The notes below the pieces were generated by a model. It did no database searches. It had not been told where the DNA came from and was given only the letters and a program-made list of their open reading frames with translations. Positions 19,357 to 29,272 of a DNA stretch of 64,000 nt are shown here, in pieces; within the stretch, counting starts at the first letter, position 1, and the number at the start of each line of letters is the position of its first letter. The DNA lies in contig NZ_JH556653.1 in the NCBI RefSeq assembly GCF_000179595.2, positions 36,971 to 100,970 of the forward strand. The letters run 5' to 3'. Source of the stretch: Acetivibrio cellulolyticus CD2. Lineage in GTDB: Bacteria > Bacillota > Clostridia > Acetivibrionales > Acetivibrionaceae. Both the position numbers and the translations under genes were made by a program.

Positions 19357-21478
19357 TGATGCAATCAGGTTTATACCCCATATGTTCTTTCTTTGCATAA
19401 CTCCACTGCCGTCAAGTTCAAGTGCTACGTTTCCGCCTTTATTAATAAAATTCGTTGCTACTCCGTCTATAACCTTTGAGGTCCTCAAACCATCTCCATC
19501 GTAACTGTACAAATACTTTGATGTTCCTACCTGTACCTCTTTCAGTTGATTAAAACCATCATATTTGTATGTTTTTGTACCATCCGATGTCATATTTCCA
19601 TTATCGTCATACTGGTAGTTTACTGTAGACGTTGGTGTTCCATTAACAGTAGTAGTCTCACTCAAAAGTCTACACCCTTGATTATAGCTATAACTTACCA
19701 CAGTTGTTGTCTGTCCGCTTACTGTTGTTTTTAAACTTCTGTTGTTATAATCATCAAATGAATATGTAGTTACTGCTCCATCCGGCTCTGACACATTGTA
19801 CAATCTGCTAAGGCCATCATATTCATACGTAGTTGCGCCATTTGAATCAGTCTTGCTTTCCATATTTCCATCCAGATAATAAGTGTAAGTATACTGGGAT
19901 ACCAAGGTGTTACCATCATAATTTGACAGTGACACCAGCTTGTTCGCAAGGTTATATGTATATACCGCCGAATTACCGTTGCTATATGCCAAGCTGGCTC
20001 TGTTCCCATTATCATCATATGTGTAATGAGCTATTTCCTGGTTATTCTCATACACATATTCAAGACGGTCCAGTTTATCGTATGAATACGTGATATTCTC
20101 TATCTGCAATCCTGCAATATTGAACATTAACTCTTCCACAATCAATCCTTTGGCATTATAGTCACATGTTTTTTTAACCTTTCTGCTTCCTTGTATTACG
20201 CAAGACCTATCACTACCGTAATACGAATAACTTCCAGTGAGAGCAATACTTCCTTCAGATGTAATAAACAAATCTAAAATGGATATAGGTAATGCGCTTG
20301 TATTTAGCGGCCCTTCCCATGTTGCACTTGAACCTCCCTTTATATATGGATCCTGACCTGTTGTAGGTAAAGCCGCCGTATCTTTTCTTCTGTATATCCA
20401 CACTTGTTCCGGCGTTAGATTCCTCTGCACCCAGTATGAGTATCCGTCCCCTTCTCCCCAGTAAATTTGTGAGTATAATCCGTTACCACCAGTAGAATTA
20501 ACACTCATACTTGACCATGATTCGCCATTGTCTGTAGAATACTTAAAAAATGAACTTCCTGAACCATAGTAATTATTCATCTGCATTACAAGCATATTTC
20601 CCATTTTTGCAATTCCGAAGGTTGGGGCTGCGTATGTATTGGTATACAAATCTACCACCGACCACGTTGCACCATTATCATCCGAGTAGGCACAAAGCAC
20701 TCCTCCCCAGCCTTGATAAGTGTAACGTACTGTATAACCGCCAAACGGGATTATTATTCTTCCTGATGGCATCTGTATTGCATTTCCTGCTACAACACAA
20801 TTATCTTGAACTGTAGTTGTGATTGGAGACATATTAAAGCTTCTTATTGTGGACTTATAGCTGAAGTTGTGCCCTCCGTCTGTGCTTTCATAAACTATCA
20901 GTTTATTGGGTTTACCAGAATCTCCCTTTACCCCACGCTCATTTACATATAGCAAGTAATTGCCGTTTGCAAGCTTCTGTAGGTCTGTTATCTTGCCTGA
21001 AACTATGCCAGAATAACTAGTATAAATGACTGACTCATTCGCTGCAAGCTCATTAGCATTATTAAATACATCTTCTTCACTGTCAGCAGTAGAAATCACA
21101 ACTAAATTGTCCTTTGTATATGCGGCAAGGATTTTCCCATCTGCTCTTTTATCATAAGAAGAGGCTCCAAATTTTACGCCTGTTTCACATCTTAAGTCAA
21201 CTCTTGATGAAAAGGCAGGTTTTATTTCTTCCTTTGAGTTTTTATCTGATATTGCATATCCCATATCGTTGAATGTCAGAGTTTCTATCGTTCCGCCTCT
21301 CGTACCTATTCTGTTTCCAAATCCATCATACATGTAAACATAGTATGCATTCCCGCTGCTGTCAGAACATGATACAAAAGATGATGTAAGCCTGTTCATA
21401 CCATCATAATTGAACTTAAAAGTGCTATTTCTTCTATCAGTCTTCTCAATAATATTTCCACTGTCATCATATGCTTAC
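19348..21478 (-). pseudogene. rhs gene, middle segment with YD repeats and an embedded BNR/sialidase-like domain
   Basis: On the minus strand the frame opens at about 21478 (YDDSGNIIEKTD) directly after an in-frame TAA and the recombinase end, so the true 5' half is missing. After one YD repeat, about 330 residues of a non-Rhs domain follow with Asp-box motifs ESTDGGHNF, YSDDNGATWS and YSTDNGESWS, typical of BNR/sialidase propellers. YD repeats then resume (YDKLDRLEYVYENN, YTYDDNGNRAS, YEYDGLSRL, YDDNGNMTSDG, YKYDGFNQL) to LIASDYN, where IS66 cuts in. The segment has an internal ATG at 21399 but no clear ribosome site. Confidence 0.85.
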
Positions 21479-21519
21479 TTTAATTTGGAACAAATTTACT
21501 GGTATGCTTTTCCATCTTT

Positions 21520-23115
21520 TTAGAAAGGTTTATTGAAGCGGTATTTAATCTCAACATTTCTATTTTCATCAATTACTATTTTCTCAATTAATTGTGTCAA
21601 CATTGTTTTATTGATGTTTTCTAGGTCTAAAAATTCGGTAATCATTTTATACATATCGTTGTTTTTTTCTTTTTGTTCTGTGTGCTTTTTTAGTTCTTCT
21701 TCTAGGTTTACAAGTCTTGTTTGTAGTTGGTCTCTTTCTTTGCTGTAGTCTTTTGTTAGCTCCATGAAGGTTGTTTCGTCTATGATGTTTTTTATTTTGT
21801 CTTCGTATAGGCTTTTGATTATTTTCTTGATCTCTTGGAGCTTCACTTCTATAGCTTTTATTTCTTTTTCTGTTGTTTCTGTTTTTGATTTTTTTGGCTT
21901 GTCTTTTATTGCTTCGAGGAATTTTTCTCGGTTTATCGTGTATTCTGATATTTGCTTTAGGTCATTTATTACACAGGCTTCAAGGTCAGTTTCTTTTATT
22001 GAGTGACGTGTACATTTTTTATATCTTTTGTAGCTTGAACATACAGCATAGTATATTTTTGTTCCGTCTTTTTGTCCACTTTGCATGAATGTCATTCGTC
22101 CGCCACAGTCAGCACAGTACATTAGCCCTGCTAATAAATGGGGTTTTGCTCTGTCTGTAAAGTCAAAACTTGCGTTTCTTGCTATCATTTTTTGTACTAG
22201 CTCGAAGGTGTCTATATCTATTATCGGCTCATGGGTGTTTTCTACTGTTACCCATAGGTCTTTTGATAGCTGTTTTGATTTTTTTATTTTGTAGCTTAGT
22301 TTTACAAATTTCCCCTGTGTCATATCTCCTGTGTAGGTACGGTTTATAAGTATCTGTTTAACTCCTTCAAATGACCATAAGCCATAGCGTGATGTGTTTT
22401 TGTATGTAGTGGTTTGTTGTTTGTATGCTCCCGGGGATAGTATTCCTTCATTGTTTAGTGTTGTTTGTATTTGTCTGAAGCTTTGTCCTCCCACATACAT
22501 TTCGTATATTCTTTTTACTATTCCTACTGTGTCTGGGTCTACTAGTAGCTTGTTTTTGTCTTTTGGGTCTTTTATATAACCATATGGTGTAAATGCTCCT
22601 GTGTATTCGCCGTTTCTCTTTTTTACGCTCAGTGATGTTCTTATTTTCTTTGATATGTCTTTTGCATACATGTCATTCATTACTGACTTAAAAGGACTCA
22701 TATCGTTGTTACTGTTGTTTAGTGCAAAGGTGTCTATTCCGTCATTAATTGCTATGTACCTTATATCATGCTCTGGAAAGTATCTTTCTATATAGTAGCC
22801 TGTATCTATATAGTCTCTTCCAAGTCTTGACATGTCTTTGGTGATTACCATATTTATTTTCTTTGCTTCAAGGTCTTTTAACATTCTTTTAAATTCAGGT
22901 CTATTAAAGTTTGTACCTGTATAACCATCATCAATATATATATCTGTTAAATTCCAACCGTTTTCTATTACATATCTTGATATATAGTCCTTTTGATTTG
23001 TTATACTTTCCGATTCACCAGAAATTTCATCTTCCTTGGATATTCGGAGGTAAAGACCTGCATTATATATTTTTTTATCTATGTTTTTACTGTAGTTATC
23101 TATAAGAGCAAACAT
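21520..23115 (-). CDS. Large serine recombinase
   Basis: A 531-residue site-specific recombinase. The N-terminal resolvase domain has the nucleophile S26 in GLYLRISKEDE, and MSRLGRDYIDTGYYIE with the catalytic Arg. A recombinase domain follows (TPYGYIKDP, GQSFRQIQTTLN), then a zinc ribbon (CADCGGRM ... CSSYKRYKKC) and a long C-terminal coiled coil (EIKAIEVKLQEIKKIIK). The ATG at 23115 has AAAGGAG upstream; ATGs further 5' lack one. It presumably integrates and excises the element it borders. Confidence 0.95.
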   Translation of the reverse strand: MFALIDNYSKNIDKKIYNAGLYLRISKEDEISGESESITNQKDYISRYVIENGWNLTDIYIDDGYTGTNFNRPEFKRMLKDLEAKKINMVITKDMSRLGRDYIDTGYYIERYFPEHDIRYIAINDGIDTFALNNSNNDMSPFKSVMNDMYAKDISKKIRTSLSVKKRNGEYTGAFTPYGYIKDPKDKNKLLVDPDTVGIVKRIYEMYVGGQSFRQIQTTLNNEGILSPGAYKQQTTTYKNTSRYGLWSFEGVKQILINRTYTGDMTQGKFVKLSYKIKKSKQLSKDLWVTVENTHEPIIDIDTFELVQKMIARNASFDFTDRAKPHLLAGLMYCADCGGRMTFMQSGQKDGTKIYYAVCSSYKRYKKCTRHSIKETDLEACVINDLKQISEYTINREKFLEAIKDKPKKSKTETTEKEIKAIEVKLQEIKKIIKSLYEDKIKNIIDETTFMELTKDYSKERDQLQTRLVNLEEELKKHTEQKEKNNDMYKMITEFLDLENINKTMLTQLIEKIVIDENRNVEIKYRFNKPF

Positions 23116-23283
23116 ATTTTCACGTCTCCTTTTTCGCTCAAAGTTTTTTAGATAACTACCTACCAATTACCAATAGTATATCATAAAAATGTAGATTTTT
23201 CAAGGGTTTGAGCAATGTTTTACATTTATTTTTTGGAAATTTTTTAAGGTGATTGGGGGTTGGTGATTAGTGATTAGTGGTTA

Positions 23284-23460
23284 TTACATATCCATTAGAT
23301 AAATGAATATGTCTTTCATTAGTTCGTGGAAGGGCTTGCCAGTTTCATTAAAGCTTCTTGTTATTTTTATAGCTGTTTCCTTTTTTGCTTTTTTCTCAGT
23401 TTTATTACTTTTATCTTCCTTATCCTTTGGGTGTTTAAGGTCTTCATGTTCACTACTCAT
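23284..23460 (-). CDS. Small charged protein of the integrative element (58 aa)
   Basis: A very hydrophilic 58-residue protein: an acidic/Lys-rich N-terminus (EHEDLKHPKDKEDKSNK, KKAKKE) and a hydrophobic C-terminal helix (PFHELMKDIFIYLMDM). The ATG at 23460 has a GGTGG site; it begins 26 bases after the Replic_Relax-like gene and precedes the recombinase, so the three likely form an operon. No family recognised; a recombination directionality or DNA-binding helper would fit its place but is unproven. Confidence 0.55.
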   Translation of the reverse strand: MSSEHEDLKHPKDKEDKSNKTEKKAKKETAIKITRSFNETGKPFHELMKDIFIYLMDM

Positions 23461-23485
23461 TATATACACCACCAAAAGAATGATA

Positions 23486-24115
23486 TTATAACCCCAGTAC
23501 ATACTGCTCTATGTCCTCTAAGTCTATAAGCTCTATATCTGTGTATTTTTTACTTATATCCTTTACTCTTTCTTTTATAATGCCTCTATTCCTTGGAACG
23601 ATGAAGCATTGACTGTCATAGTTAGAATAGTTTTCTGCTATGTTTTTTTCTAGTCTTGGTTTGCTTTTTAGGCTTAGTTCAACCTCTACACAGTAGGTTT
23701 TGTTATCTTTTATAAATATATAGTCAGGTAGATGCTTTCTTGGGTTAAAGCCTTGTTCTTTTCTGTACTGCTTTTCAGTTTTGATGTCACTGGATTTTAT
23801 ATTTCTGGATTTCATAACGTATATGGCAGTGTCAACTACAGCTATGTCATGGTATATCTGGTCTAATCTTGGCTTACTTGGTGTTGTGTCGATTCCAAAA
23901 AAAGAAAGCCCTGTCTTTGTTACAAAGTAAAGTCCTGCAACTCCATATATGATTCTGTGTCTTTCTATATATAGGGAGTCGATAAGTATCTTAAGTCTTC
24001 GGTCTGTTGCTCGTTGTCCAGTAAATCCCCCAAGTATTCGTATTTGTCTACCAAGACAATACTTCCACCTTGCTATCTCACTTACCACTTGACAATCTCT
24101 ATCAGTAATCTTCAT
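23486..24115 (-). CDS. Replic_Relax-like replication/mobilization protein
   Basis: A 209-residue protein resembling the replication-relaxation family (PF13814) of plasmids and conjugative elements. The N-terminal part is a winged helix-like region (DRDCQVVSEIARWKYC, RATDRRLKILIDSLYIERH), followed by LYFVTKTGLSFFG, then a nuclease-like core with PDYIFIKDNKTYCVEVELSLK, reminiscent of a PD-(D/E)xK fold (D...ExE...K). The ATG at 24115 follows GGGGGGATAGGA. It is first in the minus-strand operon and faces the hairpin-rich noncoding region, where a replication or transfer origin might be. Confidence 0.65.
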   Translation of the reverse strand: MKITDRDCQVVSEIARWKYCLGRQIRILGGFTGQRATDRRLKILIDSLYIERHRIIYGVAGLYFVTKTGLSFFGIDTTPSKPRLDQIYHDIAVVDTAIYVMKSRNIKSSDIKTEKQYRKEQGFNPRKHLPDYIFIKDNKTYCVEVELSLKSKPRLEKNIAENYSNYDSQCFIVPRNRGIIKERVKDISKKYTDIELIDLEDIEQYVLGL

Positions 24116-24261
24116 TCCTATCCCCCCCAATACCTATTCACTAATCACCATCCACCAATACCCAACCACCATCCTCAAAAAGCCCCCAGTCGTACACAAA
24201 TAAATACATACTTTGCTTATGTATTTATTGTATGAAATATATTATTATTGGTTACTACTAC

Positions 24262-24333
24262 GTACTTACGTTGGAAAAGTGGGGTCTCGGGCGCGACCTT
24301 TGCCCGAGACCCCACTTTTTCAACAGTAAGTAC
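24262..24333. repeat. Large GC-rich inverted repeat, candidate origin hairpin
   Basis: Left arm 24262-24292 and right arm 24302-24333 pair over ~31 bp with one bulge and one wobble, around a 9-nt loop. The inner part (GGGGTCTCGGGC) is far richer in GC than the surrounding DNA. It lacks a T-run on either side, so it is not an ordinary terminator. Confidence 0.75.
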
Positions 24334-24689
24334 ATACAGCAAGGGCATGTATTTAAAGCATTTGGGGGAATAAGACTTGACTTGGGGCTGTTCTAAAGAT
24401 GTTCTAAAGTGGTGACTTGATTATGCAGTAAGATGGCAAGACACGAGATAGAACATGTATATTCCTTGTCCTTGGTTGTTTTGTCGCTACTTACACCCTG
24501 TTTTATCAGTAACACAATTAGGAAAAAGGCATATAATAGAAGGTATAAAAATCGGACGTACATTCCCTATTATCTCTACTATATACTCCATGAACGCCCA
24601 GGGGAGAAAATATATATATACTTAGATAGATAACGGAAAAGAGCGAATGGTATTTGCCGAAACAGTCCGTAACTGTATACATTTGTTCC

Positions 24690-24740
24690 TTTGGTTCTTC
24701 TTTTATTTCATTACCAGAATGGAATAAAAGAAGAACCAAA
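24690..24740. repeat. Inverted repeat upstream of the TraG-like genes
   Basis: 23-nt arms (24690-24712, 24718-24740) pair with one wobble around ACCAG. The stem is TTTGGTTCTTC... followed by A/T pairs. It sits ~85 bases before the first ATPase gene and may act in its leader RNA or in element DNA processing. Confidence 0.65.
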
Positions 24741-24824
24741 CACCCCATATTTACTTGAGGTGGCAACATATCATGTCCAGAACAATAATGGACTTATTTT
24801 ATTGAGGGGAGGAATTATAGCAGT

Positions 24825-26603
24825 ATGTCAAAACAGTCTAATAGTGATGACTTTATTATTTTTACTGTCATCATGTGCATTACAGTCTTTGTATCAATAA
24901 TTCTATTCCCAATAATTATAATAACTCCACTTCTTACCTTTGCTTTATATAGGTTTAAAGTAAAGGGCTTTATTCTTACAACTATATCAATGCTTATAAT
25001 AATGGTTATATCCTTATCAAGTAGCGACCTAATGAAGCCATTTTTCATAGATATAATAAAAAACGGAAATATCCTTATAGAAACCTATAAACAAACTCAA
25101 GGACAAATATCCACAAGCATAATAAAAGCGGTAACGTCCTTTTCTTACTCAAGTGAAAGTTGGGTGCTTATGATACTTCTAACCGTTGCATTATCTGGTC
25201 ACTTTACAAGTGTACTAGAAAAGAAAGAAATATTACGAAACACAAAGTTACAGACAATTGAAGAATACATACTTAAAAAAGATAAGGAAGAAAAACAGGA
25301 AAACAACCCCAAAAACATAAAAAAGGCAAACCAAAAAATTAATGATTACCCAAAAGACCAAACAATCTTAGGAGTAAACAGCAAAGGAAAAATAATTACA
25401 TGTAAAGATGATGCGAAGCATATATTTATATGTGGTACTACAGGTAGCGGAAAAACTATGTTGCTTTCAAACTTTATAGAAAGCGGAATAATTAAAAACT
25501 ATGGAATGTTAATTGTAGACGGAAAAGGAGATATTGGAACTGGCTCTATGATGGAAGTTGTTAAGAACTTTACACAAAAGTATAACAGGAAGCTATACAT
25601 AATAGACCTTAACAACCCCAAAAACTCATCAAAATACAATCCATTTATAAATACAACAGAAACAATAACAAAAGATATGCTAATCAACATGACAAACTGG
25701 AGCGAGGAGCATTACAAAACAAACACTGAAAGATACTTACAGCGACTAACAAAGCTAATTCTCCTCGATGGAACACCCCTATCCTTTAATAGCATTATCA
25801 GATACATAAGTACTTATGAATTTGAAAAGCTAAGCACTAAGCTTACCAAAGAACAAAAAATTACCAAAGAAGACCACAAGACAAACCTTGAATTAGTAAA
25901 AGCAAGCGGAAAAATAGCCGAGAATGCAATAGCCAGATTTGCAACCATGGCAGAAAGTGAAATAGGTAGTATATTTGATGAAAACGGAATAGACATATAC
26001 ACTGCAATAACAGAAGGTGCAGTAATACTATTTGTACTAAATCCACTTATTTATCCAGAGCTATCCCCAGTATTCGGAAGATTAATCCTAATAGATGCCA
26101 AAAAAGCAGTAAGTAAGCTATTTACCACACAAGAAACAACCAACAAACCGAAGCGAACCTTCTTTATATTTGATGAAATAAATGTATATGCTTCAAAGCT
26201 ACTCATTGACCTAATCAACAAATCAAGAAGTGCCAGAGTATGTGCCATACCAGCAACGCAAAGTCTCTCAGACCTTGAAGCGGTGGCAGGAGATGCCTTT
26301 AAACAACAGATAATAGAAAACTGTAATAATTACATTGTCTTAAGACAAAACAGTGCTAAAAGTGCAACTGACTTAAGTAATATATTAGGAACACAAGAAA
26401 GCTTACAAATGACCTACCAAGTTGGAAAAGCAAAAAATACACAGGATATTTTATCTACTGGATATGGCTCTGCAAGAATAACAAAAGAATACATATTTCA
26501 CCCTGACGAAATAAAAAGACTAAAAACAGGCAAGGCAATATTTGTATCAAAGGATTCGGATATATATACAAAGGTACATGTAAGGAAAGCATTTGAAACT
26601 TAA
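24825..26603 (+). CDS. TraG/VirD4-type coupling ATPase with N-terminal membrane helices
   Basis: A 592-residue protein. Two to four hydrophobic segments occupy residues ~10-65 and ~112-125, followed by a Lys/Glu/Asn-rich linker (150-175). The ATPase domain has Walker A GTTGSGKT (204-211), MLIVDGKGDIG, and Walker B in TFFIFDEINVYAS; the C-terminal part (ENCNNYIVLRQNSAKSA) matches the TraM-recognition region of TraG/TraD coupling proteins. GGGGAGG lies 12 nt upstream. Such proteins bring DNA to a conjugation channel; no channel genes are visible here, so the element probably borrows one. Confidence 0.85.
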   Translation: MSKQSNSDDFIIFTVIMCITVFVSIILFPIIIITPLLTFALYRFKVKGFILTTISMLIIMVISLSSSDLMKPFFIDIIKNGNILIETYKQTQGQISTSIIKAVTSFSYSSESWVLMILLTVALSGHFTSVLEKKEILRNTKLQTIEEYILKKDKEEKQENNPKNIKKANQKINDYPKDQTILGVNSKGKIITCKDDAKHIFICGTTGSGKTMLLSNFIESGIIKNYGMLIVDGKGDIGTGSMMEVVKNFTQKYNRKLYIIDLNNPKNSSKYNPFINTTETITKDMLINMTNWSEEHYKTNTERYLQRLTKLILLDGTPLSFNSIIRYISTYEFEKLSTKLTKEQKITKEDHKTNLELVKASGKIAENAIARFATMAESEIGSIFDENGIDIYTAITEGAVILFVLNPLIYPELSPVFGRLILIDAKKAVSKLFTTQETTNKPKRTFFIFDEINVYASKLLIDLINKSRSARVCAIPATQSLSDLEAVAGDAFKQQIIENCNNYIVLRQNSAKSATDLSNILGTQESLQMTYQVGKAKNTQDILSTGYGSARITKEYIFHPDEIKRLKTGKAIFVSKDSDIYTKVHVRKAFET

Positions 26604-26641
26604 GGGGAAATAATCTGTTATATGTTAAGGGAGTACAAAAC

Positions 26642-27913
26642 ATGAATAAAGACATATCAAAACCAGTAAATCAGAATAATCAAAGTAATCCGAAAAACTT
26701 AGCAGACAAAACCCTAATAGGAACAAACCCAAGCGGAAAGCTAGTATTTTGTGACGATACAGCTAAACACATCTTTTTATGTGGTACTACTGGAAGTGGA
26801 AAAACGGTAGCACTTTCAAATTTCATAAAAAGCGGAATAGAAAAAAACTATGGTTTACTCATTGTTGATGGTAAAGGAGATATTGACAGCGGTTCAATCA
26901 TGGCAATAACGAAGCACTTTGCACAAAGGAACAACAGAAAGTTAATTATCATCAACCTAAACGAACCAGAAAGCTCAGGAAAATACAATCCATTTGCAGG
27001 AGCAAAGGAAACCATTGCCAAAGATATGTTAATCAACATGACAGACTGGAGCGAGGAACACTACAAGACAAATACAGAGCGATATATACAGAAATTATTG
27101 AAATTACTTAACCTAAAAGGAGAAAAGCTATCCTATAAAAGCATAATTAAAAACTTTAGTATCAGTGCATTTGAAGAACTATCCGCCACTTTAGCAAAAC
27201 AGGAGAAAATAACAAAGCAAGACCATATACAAAACCTAGATATCATCAAAGCTAGTGGAAAAATCGCAGAAAGTGCAGCAGCCAGATTTACCACTATAGC
27301 TGAAAGTGACATCGGAAATATCTTTGATGAAGATGGAATCGACATATATACAGCATTAAGCGAAAATACAATAATTCTATTTATCTTAAACCCACTTATA
27401 TATCCAGAACTATCCCCAGTTATGGGAAGGTTAATCCTAATAGATGCAAAAAAGGCAGTAAGTAAAATGTTTGGACAGTACGACAGACGTAAGTTTTTTA
27501 TCTTCGATGAAATAAATGTATACGCTTCAACAGTGCTTATAGACCTTATAAACAAATCAAGGAGTGCAGGAGTTACAGCAATACCAGCAACCCAAAGCCT
27601 TGCAGACCTTGAAGCAGTGGCAGGAGAACCCTTCAAGCAACAGATAATAGAAAACTGTAATAACTACATCGTCCTAAGACAAAACAGCCCAAAAGGTGCT
27701 GAGGAATTGGCTAAAACTTTAGGAACAAAAGAAACAATGCAAATCACTTACCAGATAAACAACATAGAATCAACAAACGTAGGAACAGCAAGAAAAACAA
27801 GAGAATTCATAGTACACCCAGACGAAATAAAATCACTACCAACAGGAAAAGGAATATTCCTATCAAAAGACAATGGTAAATGTGAGCGGATAAAAGTGCA
27901 AAAACCATTTTAA
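26642..27913 (+). CDS. Soluble TraG/VirD4-like ATPase paralog
   Basis: A 423-residue paralog of the preceding gene, collinear with its ATPase part but lacking the membrane helices. Walker A GTTGSGKT is at 48-55, Walker B in KFFIFDEINVYAS, and the tail ENCNNYIVLRQNSPKGA is shared. It starts 38 bases after the upstream stop with AAGGGAG as ribosome site. The pair looks like a tandem duplication followed by loss of the N-terminus; a mixed hexamer of anchored and soluble subunits is a possible reason to keep both (inference). Confidence 0.85.
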   Translation: MNKDISKPVNQNNQSNPKNLADKTLIGTNPSGKLVFCDDTAKHIFLCGTTGSGKTVALSNFIKSGIEKNYGLLIVDGKGDIDSGSIMAITKHFAQRNNRKLIIINLNEPESSGKYNPFAGAKETIAKDMLINMTDWSEEHYKTNTERYIQKLLKLLNLKGEKLSYKSIIKNFSISAFEELSATLAKQEKITKQDHIQNLDIIKASGKIAESAAARFTTIAESDIGNIFDEDGIDIYTALSENTIILFILNPLIYPELSPVMGRLILIDAKKAVSKMFGQYDRRKFFIFDEINVYASTVLIDLINKSRSAGVTAIPATQSLADLEAVAGEPFKQQIIENCNNYIVLRQNSPKGAEELAKTLGTKETMQITYQINNIESTNVGTARKTREFIVHPDEIKSLPTGKGIFLSKDNGKCERIKVQKPF

Positions 27914-27948
27914 GATTTGAAGAAAGGAAATATAAAGGGATATATAAA

Positions 27949-28920
27949 ATGAATAATAATCAAGAAAAAGATAGAGAAACAGAATACAAAATAGCTCCGG
28001 CTTTCTTTGACAATATTGTAAGCCAAAACAACGAGAATCAACAATTCTGCTTAAAAGCTGCAATACTAAATAAATGCAAAATCTTCAAACAACGTCCTAT
28101 ACTAATTATATGGCTATTAGTATACTTCCTCATATCATGGGCTACACAAGGATTTACACCAAAGGGATTACTAACAACAGCAGTAATATACCTTATAACA
28201 ACAACAGTTGCACTATCAGACTTTATAGAAACAATCCTAAAGCATATAGAAGACGTAAGAAACATAGCAACAAACACAGAAAAAGAAAAGCTAATACCAC
28301 TATTTGAAGAAGTATACGAAAAAGTACAAAAACAAACACCAGATATAAGTAAAAATATAAACCTGTACATAGTAGATGAAATATCAGTAAACGCATTTGC
28401 ACTTGGAACAAACACAATAGCGATAACCAGAGGACTAATGGAATTCATGGATGATGACGAAATCAAAGGAATACTAGCCCATGAAATGGGACACATGGCA
28501 AAGGGTGACCCAAAAGTACAAACACTAATAACAATCGGCAGTAGCATGTACTTATGGGTACTACTAATAATTAAATGGACACTCGGAAAAATGGAACAGG
28601 TAGCAAGCTCCTCAGAAAGCCAAACATCATTAGGTAATACAGTACTCGGCATAATGAAATGGATAGTAGACTTTGCAGTAAAGATAATAACCTTAATTGC
28701 AACAATACTACTTATGATAGAAAACCGAGAAAAGGAATACCAAGCAGACAGCTACGCAGAAAAGTTAGGCTATGGCTATGAGCTAAAACAGGCATTATAT
28801 AAGCTTTACACCTTGCAAATGTCAGATAAGAGGAATTTAATTGAAAGGTTCAAAGCAAGCCATCCGAGAATTGCTTATAGGATTGAGAGGCTTGAGGGGA
28901 TGGAGATGGAAATGGAATAG
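27949..28920 (+). CDS. M48-family (HtpX-like) membrane metallopeptidase
   Basis: A 323-residue zinc peptidase. Two membrane helices lie near residues 51-65 and 74-92 and a further pair near 190-240. The catalytic HEMGH is at 178-182 and the third zinc ligand is in the REKEYQADSYAEKLGY segment, as in HtpX/Ste24p-like enzymes. It starts 35 bases after the second ATPase and ends before a terminator, so it closes the element's plus-strand operon. It may process membrane proteins during transfer or stress; the substrate is unknown. Confidence 0.88.
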   Translation: MNNNQEKDRETEYKIAPAFFDNIVSQNNENQQFCLKAAILNKCKIFKQRPILIIWLLVYFLISWATQGFTPKGLLTTAVIYLITTTVALSDFIETILKHIEDVRNIATNTEKEKLIPLFEEVYEKVQKQTPDISKNINLYIVDEISVNAFALGTNTIAITRGLMEFMDDDEIKGILAHEMGHMAKGDPKVQTLITIGSSMYLWVLLIIKWTLGKMEQVASSSESQTSLGNTVLGIMKWIVDFAVKIITLIATILLMIENREKEYQADSYAEKLGYGYELKQALYKLYTLQMSDKRNLIERFKASHPRIAYRIERLEGMEMEME

Positions 28921-28956
28921 GGATAAAGAAATAAAATGCGGCAAACGAATATACTT

Positions 28957-29002
28957 GGGGATTATTCATCATTTAAATATTTTTATATGATGAATAATCC
29001 CC
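28957..29002 (+). terminator. Terminator after the M48 peptidase gene
   Basis: A 16-bp stem (GGGGATTATTCATCAT and its complement) with an AT-rich loop, 37 bases after the stop codon. A weak T-run follows. The 270 bases from here to 29272 show no gene. Confidence 0.7.
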
Positions 29003-29272
29003 TTAATATTTACAGAAATAACATTTTGAATTATAATGTATATAAACATTTATCTACAACTTTTACCAAAAAAAATTTGATGAAGTTCTTATTATACAAA
29101 GAGATTTGAACAAAGCAAATTATAGATACATACTTCAAATAATTGTTACAACAAATGCTTACTGCAAGATTCATTGATATATAAAATTAAATCAAATTTT
29201 AAAACATAAAGTAAATGAGTAATATTTAATTTTATTTGTAAATTAATTTTAAAAGTTTGGGGATGAATAAAA

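Larger units (their letters stand above)
24131..24824. other. Noncoding, hairpin-rich control region of the mobile element
   Basis: About 690 bases between divergent operons. It holds a G/T-rich tract (GGTGATTAGTG-like, also seen at 23250-23282), a very strong 31-bp hairpin at 24262-24333, and a 23-bp hairpin at 24690-24740. A 66-codon open frame at 24433-24633 lacks a ribosome site and is not called. The layout fits an origin of transfer or replication plus promoters. Confidence 0.5.

Noticed and set aside
24433..24633. 66-codon open frame in the mobile-element control region
   Set aside because: No ribosome site, no recognisable domain, and it lies between hairpins in a region that looks noncoding.
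28038..28652. 204-codon minus-strand frame opposite the M48 peptidase gene
   Set aside because: The plus strand carries HEMGH and other family motifs; the reverse frame is Ser/Ile-rich without any domain.
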